DNA of 64,000 nt, from the NCBI RefSeq assembly GCF_001693485.1, contig NZ_MAXC01000053.1, positions 186,001 to 250,000 on the forward strand. The letters run 5' to 3'. This DNA comes from Bradyrhizobium sp. LMTR 3. GTDB taxonomy: Bacteria; Pseudomonadota; Alphaproteobacteria; Rhizobiales; Xanthobacteraceae. A model generated the notes under the pieces. That model was not told where the DNA came from, ran no database searches, and saw only the letters and a list, made by a program, of their open reading frames with translations. The position numbers and the translations under genes are program-made. Below are positions 8,286 through 16,885 of the stretch, piece after piece. The first letter of the stretch is position 1; each line of letters begins with the position of its first letter.

Positions 8286-8490
8286 TTGCAGGGCCGGTCT
8301 CCTCGCTCGCGGTTCGAAACGGGTCCCGGCTTCCCAAGCTTGACGGCCCAGTGGCGGATCGGAGCCCCTCACCGCTTACAGGCGCGGGCGCGGCCGGAGC
8401 TTTGGGCGCCGCATTCACGTCCGCCCTTGCCCGTTCCCGATTATGCTCCGGCGCTTTCCGCCGCTTCGAGCACCATGCCTGTTCTGTGTG
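8286..8490 (-). promoter_or_regulatory. Cobalamin riboswitch controlling cbiM-cobF-cobT
   Basis: Reading the minus strand, the conserved pieces come in order: GGTGCTC, AATCGGGAAC, GTAAGCGGTGAGG, the B12-box element GCCACTG, TGGGAAGCCGGG, and the closing CGCGAGCGAGGAGACC then GGCCC. This is the AdoCbl riboswitch architecture. It sits in the leader of cbiM, after the end of cobA, and should shut the transporter operon when B12 is plentiful. The outer edges are approximate. Confidence 0.9.
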
Positions 8491-8540
8491 CTCCTTCCGA
8501 GGAGACGTCAAGGGACTGGCGAGATCGGGCGACGGCATCC

Positions 8541-9269
8541 TCATAGAGTCTCTCCCGCCAGCGCGCCGAAAAGAATGACCGCCGCCGTCGTTGCGGCGGT
8601 CGCTTGCGCGAGCTGCTCTGCGAGCTGTGCAATCGTGGTGCGGACAATCTGCTCCTCGGCGCGGCCCACAGACTCCGCAAATAGCGCCGGCGTGTCGGGA
8701 GCCATGCCGTGCTCTATCAGCTTTGCCGCGAGCGCCGGGAATGTGCGCTTGCCCATATAGACCGCTGTCGTCGATTCCGGATCGGCCAGTGCCGCCCAAT
8801 TGAGATTCGCGGGCAACCGCCCGGTGACATCTGCGCCGGTCACGAACTGGACGCGGCGCGAGGTGCGCCGGCGGGTGAGTGGAATGCTGGCGCGCGCTGC
8901 CGCAACGCAGGCTGAGGTGACGCCTGGAATGATCTCGTAGTCGATGCCCGCCGCGCGCAGCGCCTCGATCTCTTCTTCAAGCCGGCCGAAGATGCCGGCG
9001 TCTCCCGATTTCAAACGTACAACGCGGGCGTTTGCGGCGGCGTAGTCGATGAGCAGCCGGTTGAGGTGCTCCTGTTTGGCTGAGGGCCGGCCCACACGCT
9101 TGCCAACCGCTACCAGATTGGCCCCGGCTCGGGCGTAATCGAGGACCGCGCCCGAGGCAAGGTCGTCATACAGCACGACATCAGCAGCGCGCAGACGCGC
9201 AGCCGCCTTGAGCGTCAGGAGCTCGGGATCGCCTGGGCCGGCCGAGACAAAGGAAACAAAGCCGCTCAC
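8541..9269 (-). CDS. cobA: Uroporphyrinogen-III C-methyltransferase
   Basis: 242 residues. CobA methylates uroporphyrinogen III at C-2 and C-7 to give precorrin-2, the branch from haem to B12. Family marks are VSAGPGDPELLTLKAA, VLYDDL, VRLKSGDAGIFGR, EIIPGVTSA and PLTRR. No CysG-type oxidase or ferrochelatase domain is fused to it. Its start overlaps the cobB stop by four bases, so it belongs to the cobL-cobE-cobM-cobB-cobA operon. Confidence 0.94.
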   Translation of the reverse strand: MSGFVSFVSAGPGDPELLTLKAAARLRAADVVLYDDLASGAVLDYARAGANLVAVGKRVGRPSAKQEHLNRLLIDYAAANARVVRLKSGDAGIFGRLEEEIEALRAAGIDYEIIPGVTSACVAAARASIPLTRRRTSRRVQFVTGADVTGRLPANLNWAALADPESTTAVYMGKRTFPALAAKLIEHGMAPDTPALFAESVGRAEEQIVRTTIAQLAEQLAQATAATTAAVILFGALAGETL

Positions 9270-10582
9270 CTGTCCTCCGCAATGAGGTGGAAGAACGTGC
9301 CGGTGGCGTAGCCGCGCCGCGAGCCCGTCTCCGCAACGACCGCGCCAGTCGCGTCGCGCACGATAGCCAGAGGTGTATCGGGCTGCGAGACAATCGTGGA
9401 GTAATGGAATTCATGCCCGCGCAGGCGAGTGCCGGCCTGATGTCCGGGCATTGGCAGAGCGAGTTCCGCAAGTCGATAGCCCAGATGCATGCGACGTTGG
9501 GCAAAACTCGTCTCCAGGCCGAGCAGTCCGGTCATCTCGTGGCGTGTGCCGCCACCCTCGGTCAAGGCGGTGCCCAGCACCATGTAACCGCCGCATTCGC
9601 CATGCACCGGCCGTGTCTCGGCAAAGGATTTTAGCGCACGGCGGAATTGGCGATTTGCCGCGAGTTGGCCGGCGTGCAATTCCGGATAGCCGCCGGGCAG
9701 CCAGCAGACGTCGGCACTGTCATCAGGACCCTCGTCGGCGAGCGGCGAGAAGGTCGCGATCTCGGCACCGGCGGCACGCCAGGCCTCCAGCATGTGCGGA
9801 TAGACGAACGAGAATGCGCCGTCGCGCGCCAGAGCGATGCGCTGGCCGGGTGGCTTGACGCTCGGGCCGTGTGCGGCGCATGGCGCCGTCGAGGCGCATG
9901 CCGCCGATTGCAACACTGCATCGAGATCGACATGCTCGGCGACGAAGCGGGCGGCTTCCGCGATCAGGCCGTCGACCTCGCCCTGCTCCTCAGCCTGCAC
10001 CAGGCCAAGATGCCGCTTCGGCAAGCTGATCGCGGCGTGGCGGGGCAACGCCCCGAACACGGCAATGCCGGCGCCTGCCATCGCACGGCGCACCAGGTCC
10101 TCGTGCCGGGTGCTGGCGACGCGGTTGAGAACGACGCCGGCAAGATGCACGCCTGCGCGGAAATCGCGCAGTCCCGCAGCCACCGCCGCGGCGGTTTGCG
10201 CCTGTCCGGAGGGATCGATCACAAGCAGGATCGGCCAGCCCATCATCTCGGCGATATCGGAGGTAGCGCCGGTCCCCGAGAGGCCCCGTGTGGCAACGCC
10301 GTCGAATAGGCCCATCGAACCTTCGGCCAGAACGAGATCCGCATTCGCACCGCGCGAAGCGAGCGCCTCGATCGCTTCGCGGTGCATGGCCCAGCTGTCG
10401 ATGTTGACGGAGGTGCGCCCCGCGGCGGCCGCATGAAAGGCGGTATCGATATAATCGGGCCCGCTCTTGAAGCACTGGACCTTCAGCCCGCGATCGCGAT
10501 AGGCGCGCGCCAACGCCAGCGTCAGCGTCGTCTTGCCGACACCGGATGCAGGCGCGGAGATGACGAGGCTCGCCGTCATCAC
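9266..10582 (-). CDS. cobB: Hydrogenobyrinic acid a,c-diamide synthase
   Basis: 438 residues in two parts: an N-terminal ATP-binding domain with P-loop APASGVGKTT, and a C-terminal glutamine-amidotransferase-like domain with the nucleophile in GECGGYMVLG and a late GHEFHYS. It amidates the a and c side chains of hydrogenobyrinic acid using glutamine and ATP before cobalt insertion. It overlaps cobM by four bases and cobA by four bases. Confidence 0.94.
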   Translation of the reverse strand: MMTASLVISAPASGVGKTTLTLALARAYRDRGLKVQCFKSGPDYIDTAFHAAAAGRTSVNIDSWAMHREAIEALASRGANADLVLAEGSMGLFDGVATRGLSGTGATSDIAEMMGWPILLVIDPSGQAQTAAAVAAGLRDFRAGVHLAGVVLNRVASTRHEDLVRRAMAGAGIAVFGALPRHAAISLPKRHLGLVQAEEQGEVDGLIAEAARFVAEHVDLDAVLQSAACASTAPCAAHGPSVKPPGQRIALARDGAFSFVYPHMLEAWRAAGAEIATFSPLADEGPDDSADVCWLPGGYPELHAGQLAANRQFRRALKSFAETRPVHGECGGYMVLGTALTEGGGTRHEMTGLLGLETSFAQRRMHLGYRLAELALPMPGHQAGTRLRGHEFHYSTIVSQPDTPLAIVRDATGAVVAETGSRRGYATGTFFHLIAEDR

Positions 10583-11361
10583 GAGCCTTCCGGAAAGCGC
10601 GGCGTCGGCCCGAGCGGCCGATAGCGGCGGTCATAGTCGACGGCATACAGGCGGCTCTCTCCGAAATCTTCCGAACCCAATGTGCGGCCAACCAGAATAA
10701 CGGCCGTGCGCTCGAGCTCGGTGCTTACAGCAGAATCCAGCGTACCGAGCGTAGCGCGAATGATGCGCTGATCCGGCCAGCTTGCGCGCCAGACTATTGC
10801 GACCGGGCAGTCTCGTCCGTAGTGCGGCATCAGCTCATCAATCACCCTGGAAAGCAGATGGATCGAAAGATGGATGGCGAGCACCGCACCGGTCGCGGCG
10901 AAGGTGGCGAGCTTCTCGCCTTGCGGCATCGCGCTCGCCCTGCCCGGCATCCGCGTCAGCACGACCGATTGCACAAGACCCGGCAGCGTCAGCTCGGCCT
11001 CGATCGCGGCGGCGGCGGCGGAAAAGGCCGGCACGCCGGGCGTGATTGAATAGGAGATTTGAAGCGCGCGCAGGCGGCGCAATTGCTCGCCCATCGCCGA
11101 CCAGATCGAGAGATCCCCGGAATGTAGCCGTGCGACGTCCTTGCCCTCATGATGCGCGGCGACGATCTCCGACATGATGTCGTCGAGCGACAGCGGCGCG
11201 GTGTTCACGATCCGTGCATCCTTTGGGCAATGGGCAAGAACGCCCTGGGGTACGAGAGAGCCGGCATAGAGGCAGACCGGACAGGCGGCGATCAGATCGC
11301 GACCGCGCAAGGTGAGCAGATCAGCTGCTCCCGGTCCGGCGCCGATGAAGTGCACCGTCAT
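10579..11361 (-). CDS. cobM: Precorrin-4 C11-methyltransferase
   Basis: 260 residues, beginning VHFIGAGPGAADLLTLRGRDLI, with LHSGDLSIWSAMGEQ and the PGVPAFSAAAA stretch of the SAM-binding methyltransferase fold. It methylates C-11 of precorrin-4. It overlaps both neighbours (cobE and cobB) by four bases, which points to translational coupling. Confidence 0.94.
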   Translation of the reverse strand: MTVHFIGAGPGAADLLTLRGRDLIAACPVCLYAGSLVPQGVLAHCPKDARIVNTAPLSLDDIMSEIVAAHHEGKDVARLHSGDLSIWSAMGEQLRRLRALQISYSITPGVPAFSAAAAAIEAELTLPGLVQSVVLTRMPGRASAMPQGEKLATFAATGAVLAIHLSIHLLSRVIDELMPHYGRDCPVAIVWRASWPDQRIIRATLGTLDSAVSTELERTAVILVGRTLGSEDFGESRLYAVDYDRRYRPLGPTPRFPEGS

Positions 11362-11741
11362 TCGGCGTCTCCTTCCGCGATCGCTGCGGTCGCCGTCCGA
11401 TCCTGCGAAACGGCCCGCGTCGAAACGAGGCGCGCACCACGGCCGGCGACCGCAAGCGCTGCGGCTTCGGCGACGGAGCCCGTACCGAACTTCGCCTTGA
11501 TGGATTCTGACTGTGTGGGCGTGGCAATGCCGGCCAGGACATCGGCCGAAACAGGCCGGATCGGCACGTTGAGTTCGCGCGCCAGCAATTTGAGCGCGGC
11601 GGTTTCGGCCTTGTCGCTTACCGTTGCAACTGCCGCGAGATCTTCAGGACCGCCCGCGGCGGCGAGAGCTTCGCGCAGCGCAGCCAGTGTGACCTCCCGC
11701 TTGAACCCCAGACCTGCGACCTTCACTTGACTGCACTCCAT
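11358..11741 (-). CDS. cobE: Cobalamin biosynthesis protein CobE (CbiG C-terminal domain)
   Basis: 127 residues matching the C-terminal domain of CbiG: VAGLGFKREVTLAALREAL at the start and GTGSVAEAAAL toward the end. CobE is needed for the aerobic pathway but its exact step is unsettled; the family is linked to ring contraction. It overlaps the end of cobL by 19 bases and the start of cobM by four. Confidence 0.85.
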   Translation of the reverse strand: MECSQVKVAGLGFKREVTLAALREALAAAGGPEDLAAVATVSDKAETAALKLLARELNVPIRPVSADVLAGIATPTQSESIKAKFGTGSVAEAAALAVAGRGARLVSTRAVSQDRTATAAIAEGDAE

Positions 11742-12904
11742 TGCACGACCGGCCGCACCGCTTCCCAGGAGCGGTAGCGGCCGAGGTGACCCGCATGTGC
11801 AATCTCGATTCGCATCAACTCGCCACCGTGGCGTTGATGAAGGTCCGAGAGTAGCGCCTCGGTCTCCAGCGTGACGGCATGCGCAACCAACCGTACTCTC
11901 GGCTCAATGCGCGACCACACCGCATCGAACATCCTGGCGTCGAGCCCTCCGCCGATGAAGACGGCTTGCGGTGTCTCAAGGCGTGAGAGGATATCAGGCG
12001 CTATTCCCTCAACGATGGCGATCCGATGCGTCAGACCGAAGGTTGCCGCGTTGCCGCGGATATTCGCTACGCGATCAGCCCGCGCTTCGATGGCGATCGC
12101 CGTGCCACCACAGAGAGCCCATTCTACCGAGATCGAACCTGAACCGGCGCCAATGTCCCATAATCTGTCGCCGGATCTCGGCGCCAGCGCCGAAAGCGCG
12201 AGCGCGCGCATCGGCCGCTTGGTGATCTGGCCGTCATGCACGAAGAGCGCGTCCGAAAGGCCGGAGCTGCGCGGAACGCCGTGCGCTCCATTGGTTTCCA
12301 GCGCAACTGTCACCGGACCCGCGCCGCTATCGGCGGCGTAGCTGTCGGCCCGATATTGCGCCACTGATTCGCGGGCACCGCCGAGCGCGGTGAGCGTCCA
12401 CAGCCGTGAATCGCCCCAGCCGCGCGCCGTCAACCATTTGGCCAGATCGCCGGGCGCCTTGTCGTCGCGCACGAGACAAATAATGCGCGCTCCACATGTC
12501 AGATGCGGCACCAAGCGTTCGAATGGCGCCGCGTGGAGTCCAAGACAGACGACAGATTCGAGCCGCCATCCGAGCCGCGCCGCGGCAAGTGAGAATGTCG
12601 AGGGCGCGGGATGCGCAATCCATTCGCTCTTGCTGAGCCGTTCCGCGAGACTGGCTCCTACGCCGTACCAGGACGGATCGCCCGAGGCGAGCACCACCGT
12701 CGGACGACCGCGGCAGGCCAGCACGCAATCTGTCTCGAACGGCACCGGCCAGGGACGGCCGCGGTCGGCAATCCCTGCCAGCGCGAGATGCCGTTCGCCG
12801 CCAAACACCGTCTCGGCTTCCGCAAGCGCCTTTCGGCTTGCATCCGAGAGGCCGGCAAGGCCATCTTCGCCAATACCCATAATCGTCAGCCAGGGATCAT
12901 GCAT
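11723..12904 (-). CDS. cobL: Precorrin-6Y C5,15-methyltransferase (decarboxylating)
   Basis: 393 residues with two catalytic halves. The N-terminal half is a tetrapyrrole methyltransferase (TIMGIGEDGLAGL, LASGDPSWYGVG). The C-terminal half is a classical SAM methyltransferase (LWDIGAGSGSISVEWAL) that also decarboxylates. Together they methylate C-5 and C-15 and remove the acetate carboxyl at C-12. The start is ATG 12904, because family sequence begins there; the frame stays open upstream. The start overlaps the divergent cobK start by two bases. Confidence 0.93.
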   Translation of the reverse strand: MHDPWLTIMGIGEDGLAGLSDASRKALAEAETVFGGERHLALAGIADRGRPWPVPFETDCVLACRGRPTVVLASGDPSWYGVGASLAERLSKSEWIAHPAPSTFSLAAARLGWRLESVVCLGLHAAPFERLVPHLTCGARIICLVRDDKAPGDLAKWLTARGWGDSRLWTLTALGGARESVAQYRADSYAADSGAGPVTVALETNGAHGVPRSSGLSDALFVHDGQITKRPMRALALSALAPRSGDRLWDIGAGSGSISVEWALCGGTAIAIEARADRVANIRGNAATFGLTHRIAIVEGIAPDILSRLETPQAVFIGGGLDARMFDAVWSRIEPRVRLVAHAVTLETEALLSDLHQRHGGELMRIEIAHAGHLGRYRSWEAVRPVVQWSAVK

Positions 12905-13652
12905 GATGCGCGCCCTCATTCTGGGCGGAACAAGCGAGGCCAATCTGCTCGCGGACGCTGTGGCGTGCGCGGGGTGTAATGCGATCTATTCCTATGGAGG
13001 TCGCACCCGCGCCCCCGCGAACCAGCCGCTGCCGACCCGAATCGGGGGGTTCGGCGGCGTGAATGGCCTTGCCGAGTTCATTCGGCGCGAGGGAATAACG
13101 CACCTTGTCGATGCAACCCATCCCTTCGCGGCCGAGATGAGCCGCAATGCGGTTGCAGCGTGCGAGACGACCGGAATACCGCTGATCGCGCTCGAGCGCG
13201 CGCCCTGGGCAAAAGGGACCGGCGACACCTGGATCGAGGCCGCGAATATCTCCTCCGCTGCCGCAGCGTTGCCGGACAATCGCGCGCGGGTATTTCTTGC
13301 GATCGGACGGCAGCACATCACAGCTTTCAGCGCCAGGCCGCAGCACGCCTACACTTTGCGGTTTGTCGATCCCCCCGATGGACCACTGCCGTTTCCGGAT
13401 GGCGATGTCATCGTGTCGCGCGGACCATTCACCCTCGCCGGCGAACTGGAGATGATGCGCGCGCGCGGCATCGAATGGGTTGTTGCGCGCAACTCCGGTG
13501 GAGCGGGCGCGCGCGCCAAGATCGACGCCGCGCGCGAGCTCGGCCTTCCCGTCGTGATGCTCAAGCGGCCCGAATTGCCTGACAGGCCGCGGGTCGAAAG
13601 CGTGACGGAGGTCATGCAATGGCTCCGTCATCGGGCATGCCTCGGTGCATAG
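12903..13652 (+). CDS. cobK: Precorrin-6A reductase
   Basis: 249 residues starting MMRALILGGTSEANLLAD, with GITHLVDATHPFAAEMSRNA and VVARNSGGAGARAKIDAA, all typical of CobK/CbiJ. It reduces precorrin-6A with NADPH. It is the only plus-strand gene inside a run of minus-strand cob genes: its start overlaps that of cobL and its end overlaps that of cobJ by 25 bases. It must have its own promoter, inside the start of cobL. The second ATG (12906) is an equally good start. Confidence 0.93.
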   Translation: MMRALILGGTSEANLLADAVACAGCNAIYSYGGRTRAPANQPLPTRIGGFGGVNGLAEFIRREGITHLVDATHPFAAEMSRNAVAACETTGIPLIALERAPWAKGTGDTWIEAANISSAAAALPDNRARVFLAIGRQHITAFSARPQHAYTLRFVDPPDGPLPFPDGDVIVSRGPFTLAGELEMMRARGIEWVVARNSGGAGARAKIDAARELGLPVVMLKRPELPDRPRVESVTEVMQWLRHRACLGA

Positions 13653-14362
13653 ACCCAGCGGCCGACGCGGCGCGTTGCCGAATTGCCGACGATGACAAGG
13701 GTTCGCATGTCGGCCATCTCGGGCCGTGCCTCGCGCAGCATCACCGTTTCAATTCGCTCCGCGGCTGTGCTGACCGCATGGGCAAAGATCACGAGGCGTT
13801 CGTCCCAACCTGCCTCCTTCAGAACCGAGAGCGCGCGCCCAAAACCCTCGGGCCGGCTCACTGAGCGCGGATTGTACATCGCGATCGCAAAGTCGGCTTC
13901 GGCAGCAAGCCGCAAGCGCTTCTCGATCATCGTCCACGGCTTCAGATTATCGGAGAGATTGATCGCGCAAAAATCGTGGCCGAGCGGCGCGCCGGCGCGC
14001 GCGGCCGCTGCCAGCATTGCAGTCACGCCGGGCAGAACGCGGATTGCAAGCCCCTGCCATTGCGGCGAGACTTCAAGGGCTTCGAATACAGCCGCTGCCA
14101 TGGCGAAAACACCCGGGTCGCCGGAAGAAACCATGACAACGCGGCGTCCTTCCCATGCCAGCTGCAAGGCATCGCTTGCGCGCTGCAACTCCATGCGATT
14201 GTCTGATGGATGCAGCGTGAGTCCTTCACGCTGTTGCACCCGCGCGACATAGGGCGCATAGCCCACGACGTCCGTCGCGGCGGCGAGCGCGGCGGAGACT
14301 TCCGGCGTGACTAGCGCCTGGTCGCCCGGCCCAAGTCCCGCGATGGTCAATATGCCCGTCAT
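13628..14362 (-). CDS. cobJ: Precorrin-3B C17-methyltransferase
   Basis: 244 residues from ATG 14362, where the family sequence ILTIAGLGPGDQALVTPEV begins. Other marks are VSSGDPGVFAMAAAVFE, VLPGVTAMLAAAARAGAPLGHDFC and AMYNPRS. CobJ methylates C-17 and contracts the ring to give precorrin-4. It overlaps the cobI stop by four bases, and its own end overlaps the convergent cobK. Confidence 0.94.
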   Translation of the reverse strand: MTGILTIAGLGPGDQALVTPEVSAALAAATDVVGYAPYVARVQQREGLTLHPSDNRMELQRASDALQLAWEGRRVVMVSSGDPGVFAMAAAVFEALEVSPQWQGLAIRVLPGVTAMLAAAARAGAPLGHDFCAINLSDNLKPWTMIEKRLRLAAEADFAIAMYNPRSVSRPEGFGRALSVLKEAGWDERLVIFAHAVSTAAERIETVMLREARPEMADMRTLVIVGNSATRRVGRWVYAPRHAR

Positions 14363-15090
14363 TCGGCCGCCTCCATCCGGCGCCCCTGCCCGTGCACGAG
14401 CACGATCGCGAAATAGGGACACTCGGTCGCGTCCACGTCCTTCAGCGGCGCGACGCGCTCGCCAGGCATGGTGCCGCGCTCGATCAGCCATGCCTCGCCA
14501 AGGCGGCCGGCGGCGGCAAGCGCGCGGCGCACCTTCTTCAGATTGCGCCCGGTCTTCATGATGACGAGCGCATCGGAATTGCGCGCGCGTTGCTCGAGCT
14601 CGTGTTCCGACAGCGTACCCATCAGCACCGTCATCACATCGTCGCCGAGGGCGATCGGCAGGCCGACCGAATTCCAGCAGCCGGCCATGCCGGGAATGCC
14701 GGCGATCACCTCAATCTCGACACGGCCCTGCAGACGTGCACGTAGGTGCATGAAGGAGCCGTAGAAGTAGGGATCGCCCTCGCAGAGAACGACGATGTCG
14801 ACCGCGCGGACCATCCGCGCAAGACGCTCCGCCCACTCGTCGTAAAAGCCGGCAAGGAGGCGAACGTATTCCAGACTGTCGAAGGCGATCTCCGTCGTGA
14901 CCGGATACTCCATCGGATATTCGCAGACGTCCTGTGCTAGTAGTCCCTCGACGATGCGGCGCGCCTGCCCGGGCCGTCCCTTCTTCCGGAAATAGGCCAC
15001 GTGCTTGGCCGCACGGACCTCACGATCGGCGCGCACGCTCATGAGGTCCGGATTTCCTGGCCCGAGGCCGCAACAGATGATGCGCCCCAT
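14359..15090 (-). CDS. cobI: Precorrin-2 C20-methyltransferase
   Basis: 243 residues. The start MGRIICCGLGPGNPDLMSVRA, the VVLCEGDPYFYGSFMHL block and EVIAGIPGMAGCW place it with CobI/CbiL, which methylates C-20 of precorrin-2 to give precorrin-3A. Two bases separate it from cobH and four overlap with cobJ. Confidence 0.94.
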   Translation of the reverse strand: MGRIICCGLGPGNPDLMSVRADREVRAAKHVAYFRKKGRPGQARRIVEGLLAQDVCEYPMEYPVTTEIAFDSLEYVRLLAGFYDEWAERLARMVRAVDIVVLCEGDPYFYGSFMHLRARLQGRVEIEVIAGIPGMAGCWNSVGLPIALGDDVMTVLMGTLSEHELEQRARNSDALVIMKTGRNLKKVRRALAAAGRLGEAWLIERGTMPGERVAPLKDVDATECPYFAIVLVHGQGRRMEAAE

Positions 15091-15092
15091 GG

Positions 15093-15722
15093 CTATTCGT
15101 TCCGGCTCGCCAGCGCGTTCACGGCGGCGACCGTGATTGCCGAGCCGCCAAGGCGCCCCTCGACCGTCAGCGCCGGCGCAGGCTGGTCAGCCATCAGCGC
15201 AACCTTGGCTTCAGCCGCGCCGACAAAGCCAACCGGACAACCAATGATCGCTGCAGGTCTTGGACAGTTGCGATCCTCCAGCATGTTGAGCAGGTGAAAT
15301 AGCGCGGTCGGTGCATTGCCAATAGCGACGATCGCGCCGTCCAGATGCGGCCTCCACAATTCCAGCGCTGCGGCTGAGCGGGTATTGCGCATGGATTGCG
15401 CGAGGGAGGGAACCGCGGGATCGTCAAGCGTACAGATGATGGCGTTGCCGGCCGGCAGGCGCGCACGCGTAATTCCCTCCGACACCATGCGTGCGTCGCA
15501 GAGGATAGGCGCGGCGTTCTGAAGCGCAGCCCGCGCGATGCACGCCATGCCGGGCGTGAAGCGGATGCAGGATTCGAGACTCACGATGCCAGCGGCATGG
15601 ATCATGCGAACGACGACCGGCTCCTCGTCGGCGGAAAAGCGCTCAAGGTTCGCCTCCGCGCGAATGGTGGCGAAGGATTGACGGTAGATCGCCTCACCAT
15701 CGGTTTCATAGACGTGCGGCAT
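15093..15722 (-). CDS. cobH: Precorrin-8X methylmutase
   Basis: 209 residues. It moves the C-11 methyl to C-12, giving hydrogenobyrinic acid. Family marks are MIHAAGIVSLESCIRFTPG (with the catalytic histidine), GNAPTALFHLLNMLE and IIGCPVGFVGAAEAK. The start shares one base with the stop of cobG (TGATG), a sign of coupled translation. Confidence 0.95.
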   Translation of the reverse strand: MPHVYETDGEAIYRQSFATIRAEANLERFSADEEPVVVRMIHAAGIVSLESCIRFTPGMACIARAALQNAAPILCDARMVSEGITRARLPAGNAIICTLDDPAVPSLAQSMRNTRSAAALELWRPHLDGAIVAIGNAPTALFHLLNMLEDRNCPRPAAIIGCPVGFVGAAEAKVALMADQPAPALTVEGRLGGSAITVAAVNALASRNE

Positions 15723-16885
15723 CAGTGCGCTCCCGTTAGAACGGAAGGATCCGCGATCATTCGGCCTGCGCTTACTCCACGCTGGCTAGGCGTATCCCGC
15801 GTTGAGCCGCTGCGGATGACATCAAATCCCTCGCCGGTCGCAACAAGGGTGAGCGCGGCAGCCGCCGAATGGGCACAGCCTTTGGCACAGCCAGAGACGT
15901 GAAGCCTCTCGTCCGCGGCAATATGCGGCGCAAGCGCCGCTGCAAGTGCACGAGTATCGGAATGCGCCTCACAGCAGGCGGGCGCACCGCTGCAGGCGAC
16001 GACGCGCAGGATCGGATCGTCCGCTTGGGTGACGAGGCCCTCGCAGTGGGGCATTTCGCGCAATTCTTCCGCCACAATCATACGCCAGGGCGTCATCCGT
16101 AATCCTTGCGAGCATCCGGCAAGATGGCTGAGGGCGGCATGTGTCAGCTGTCCGAAAGCCGCAGCGACCATCGCGCCTTGCGGATAAAGTCCGGGACGCG
16201 GCTCCGCGATCCTGCAAGCCGGCTTGACATTGCCACGAAGCGCGTCGGGCAGTTTTGCGCCAGCCGCGACATGCGCTCTCATTCGCCCTCTGCCCTCCCT
16301 GGCTCCGCCCGAATCGACGAACCACTCGGCAAGCGCGAGCGCAACGCTTACCGCTTCTCTCCGCGAGACGGGACGACCATGCTCCGCACCGTCGGCACGC
16401 ACGATCAGCTCTCCCGCGATGCTGCGCTCGATGCGGATGTCGGCGGAGGCGCCGGCCAGCGCGGGCTCTGTGCTGCAATCAACGGCGAAGCCGAATTTGG
16501 TCGGCAGGCCGGGCGGTCCCATCACAAGCCCGTGTTCAAGTTCTGCTGCGAGAAAACAGGTATCGTCACTTGCGCTCCAGAAGGGCGTGACAAGGATGTT
16601 GCGCCGCGCTTCCGACTCCGCATCGGAATCGAGCAAGTGCAGCCGCGAGAGTTCCTCGATCAAGGGCCGATGACCTTGATCACTGACACCCCTGATTTGC
16701 AGGTTGCCCCGGCTGGTCAGATCGATCAGGCCGTTGCCATAGCGCTTGGACAGCACCGCAACTCCCGCTGCCTGCTTCGGATCGAGCCGGCCACCGTGCG
16801 GCCGGATGCGAACCACGAGCCCATCCCCCGACCGCATCGGCCGCAAGGCGCCGGGACACCGGCCCTTGATCGCAACAGCGCTCAT
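15722..16885 (-). CDS. cobG: Precorrin-3B synthase (oxygen-dependent)
   Basis: 387 residues of the nitrite/sulfite-reductase-like family. Cluster cysteines are visible in CSGAPACCEAHSD and SGCAKGCAHS near the C-terminus. CobG uses O2 to hydroxylate precorrin-3A at C-20 with lactone formation. Its presence fixes this as the aerobic route, which matters in a locus close to low-oxygen respiration genes. Start ATG 16885 overlaps the cobN stop (ATGA); the open frame runs upstream through cobN but carries no CobG sequence. Confidence 0.9.
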   Translation of the reverse strand: MSAVAIKGRCPGALRPMRSGDGLVVRIRPHGGRLDPKQAAGVAVLSKRYGNGLIDLTSRGNLQIRGVSDQGHRPLIEELSRLHLLDSDAESEARRNILVTPFWSASDDTCFLAAELEHGLVMGPPGLPTKFGFAVDCSTEPALAGASADIRIERSIAGELIVRADGAEHGRPVSRREAVSVALALAEWFVDSGGAREGRGRMRAHVAAGAKLPDALRGNVKPACRIAEPRPGLYPQGAMVAAAFGQLTHAALSHLAGCSQGLRMTPWRMIVAEELREMPHCEGLVTQADDPILRVVACSGAPACCEAHSDTRALAAALAPHIAADERLHVSGCAKGCAHSAAAALTLVATGEGFDVIRSGSTRDTPSQRGVSAGRMIADPSVLTGAH

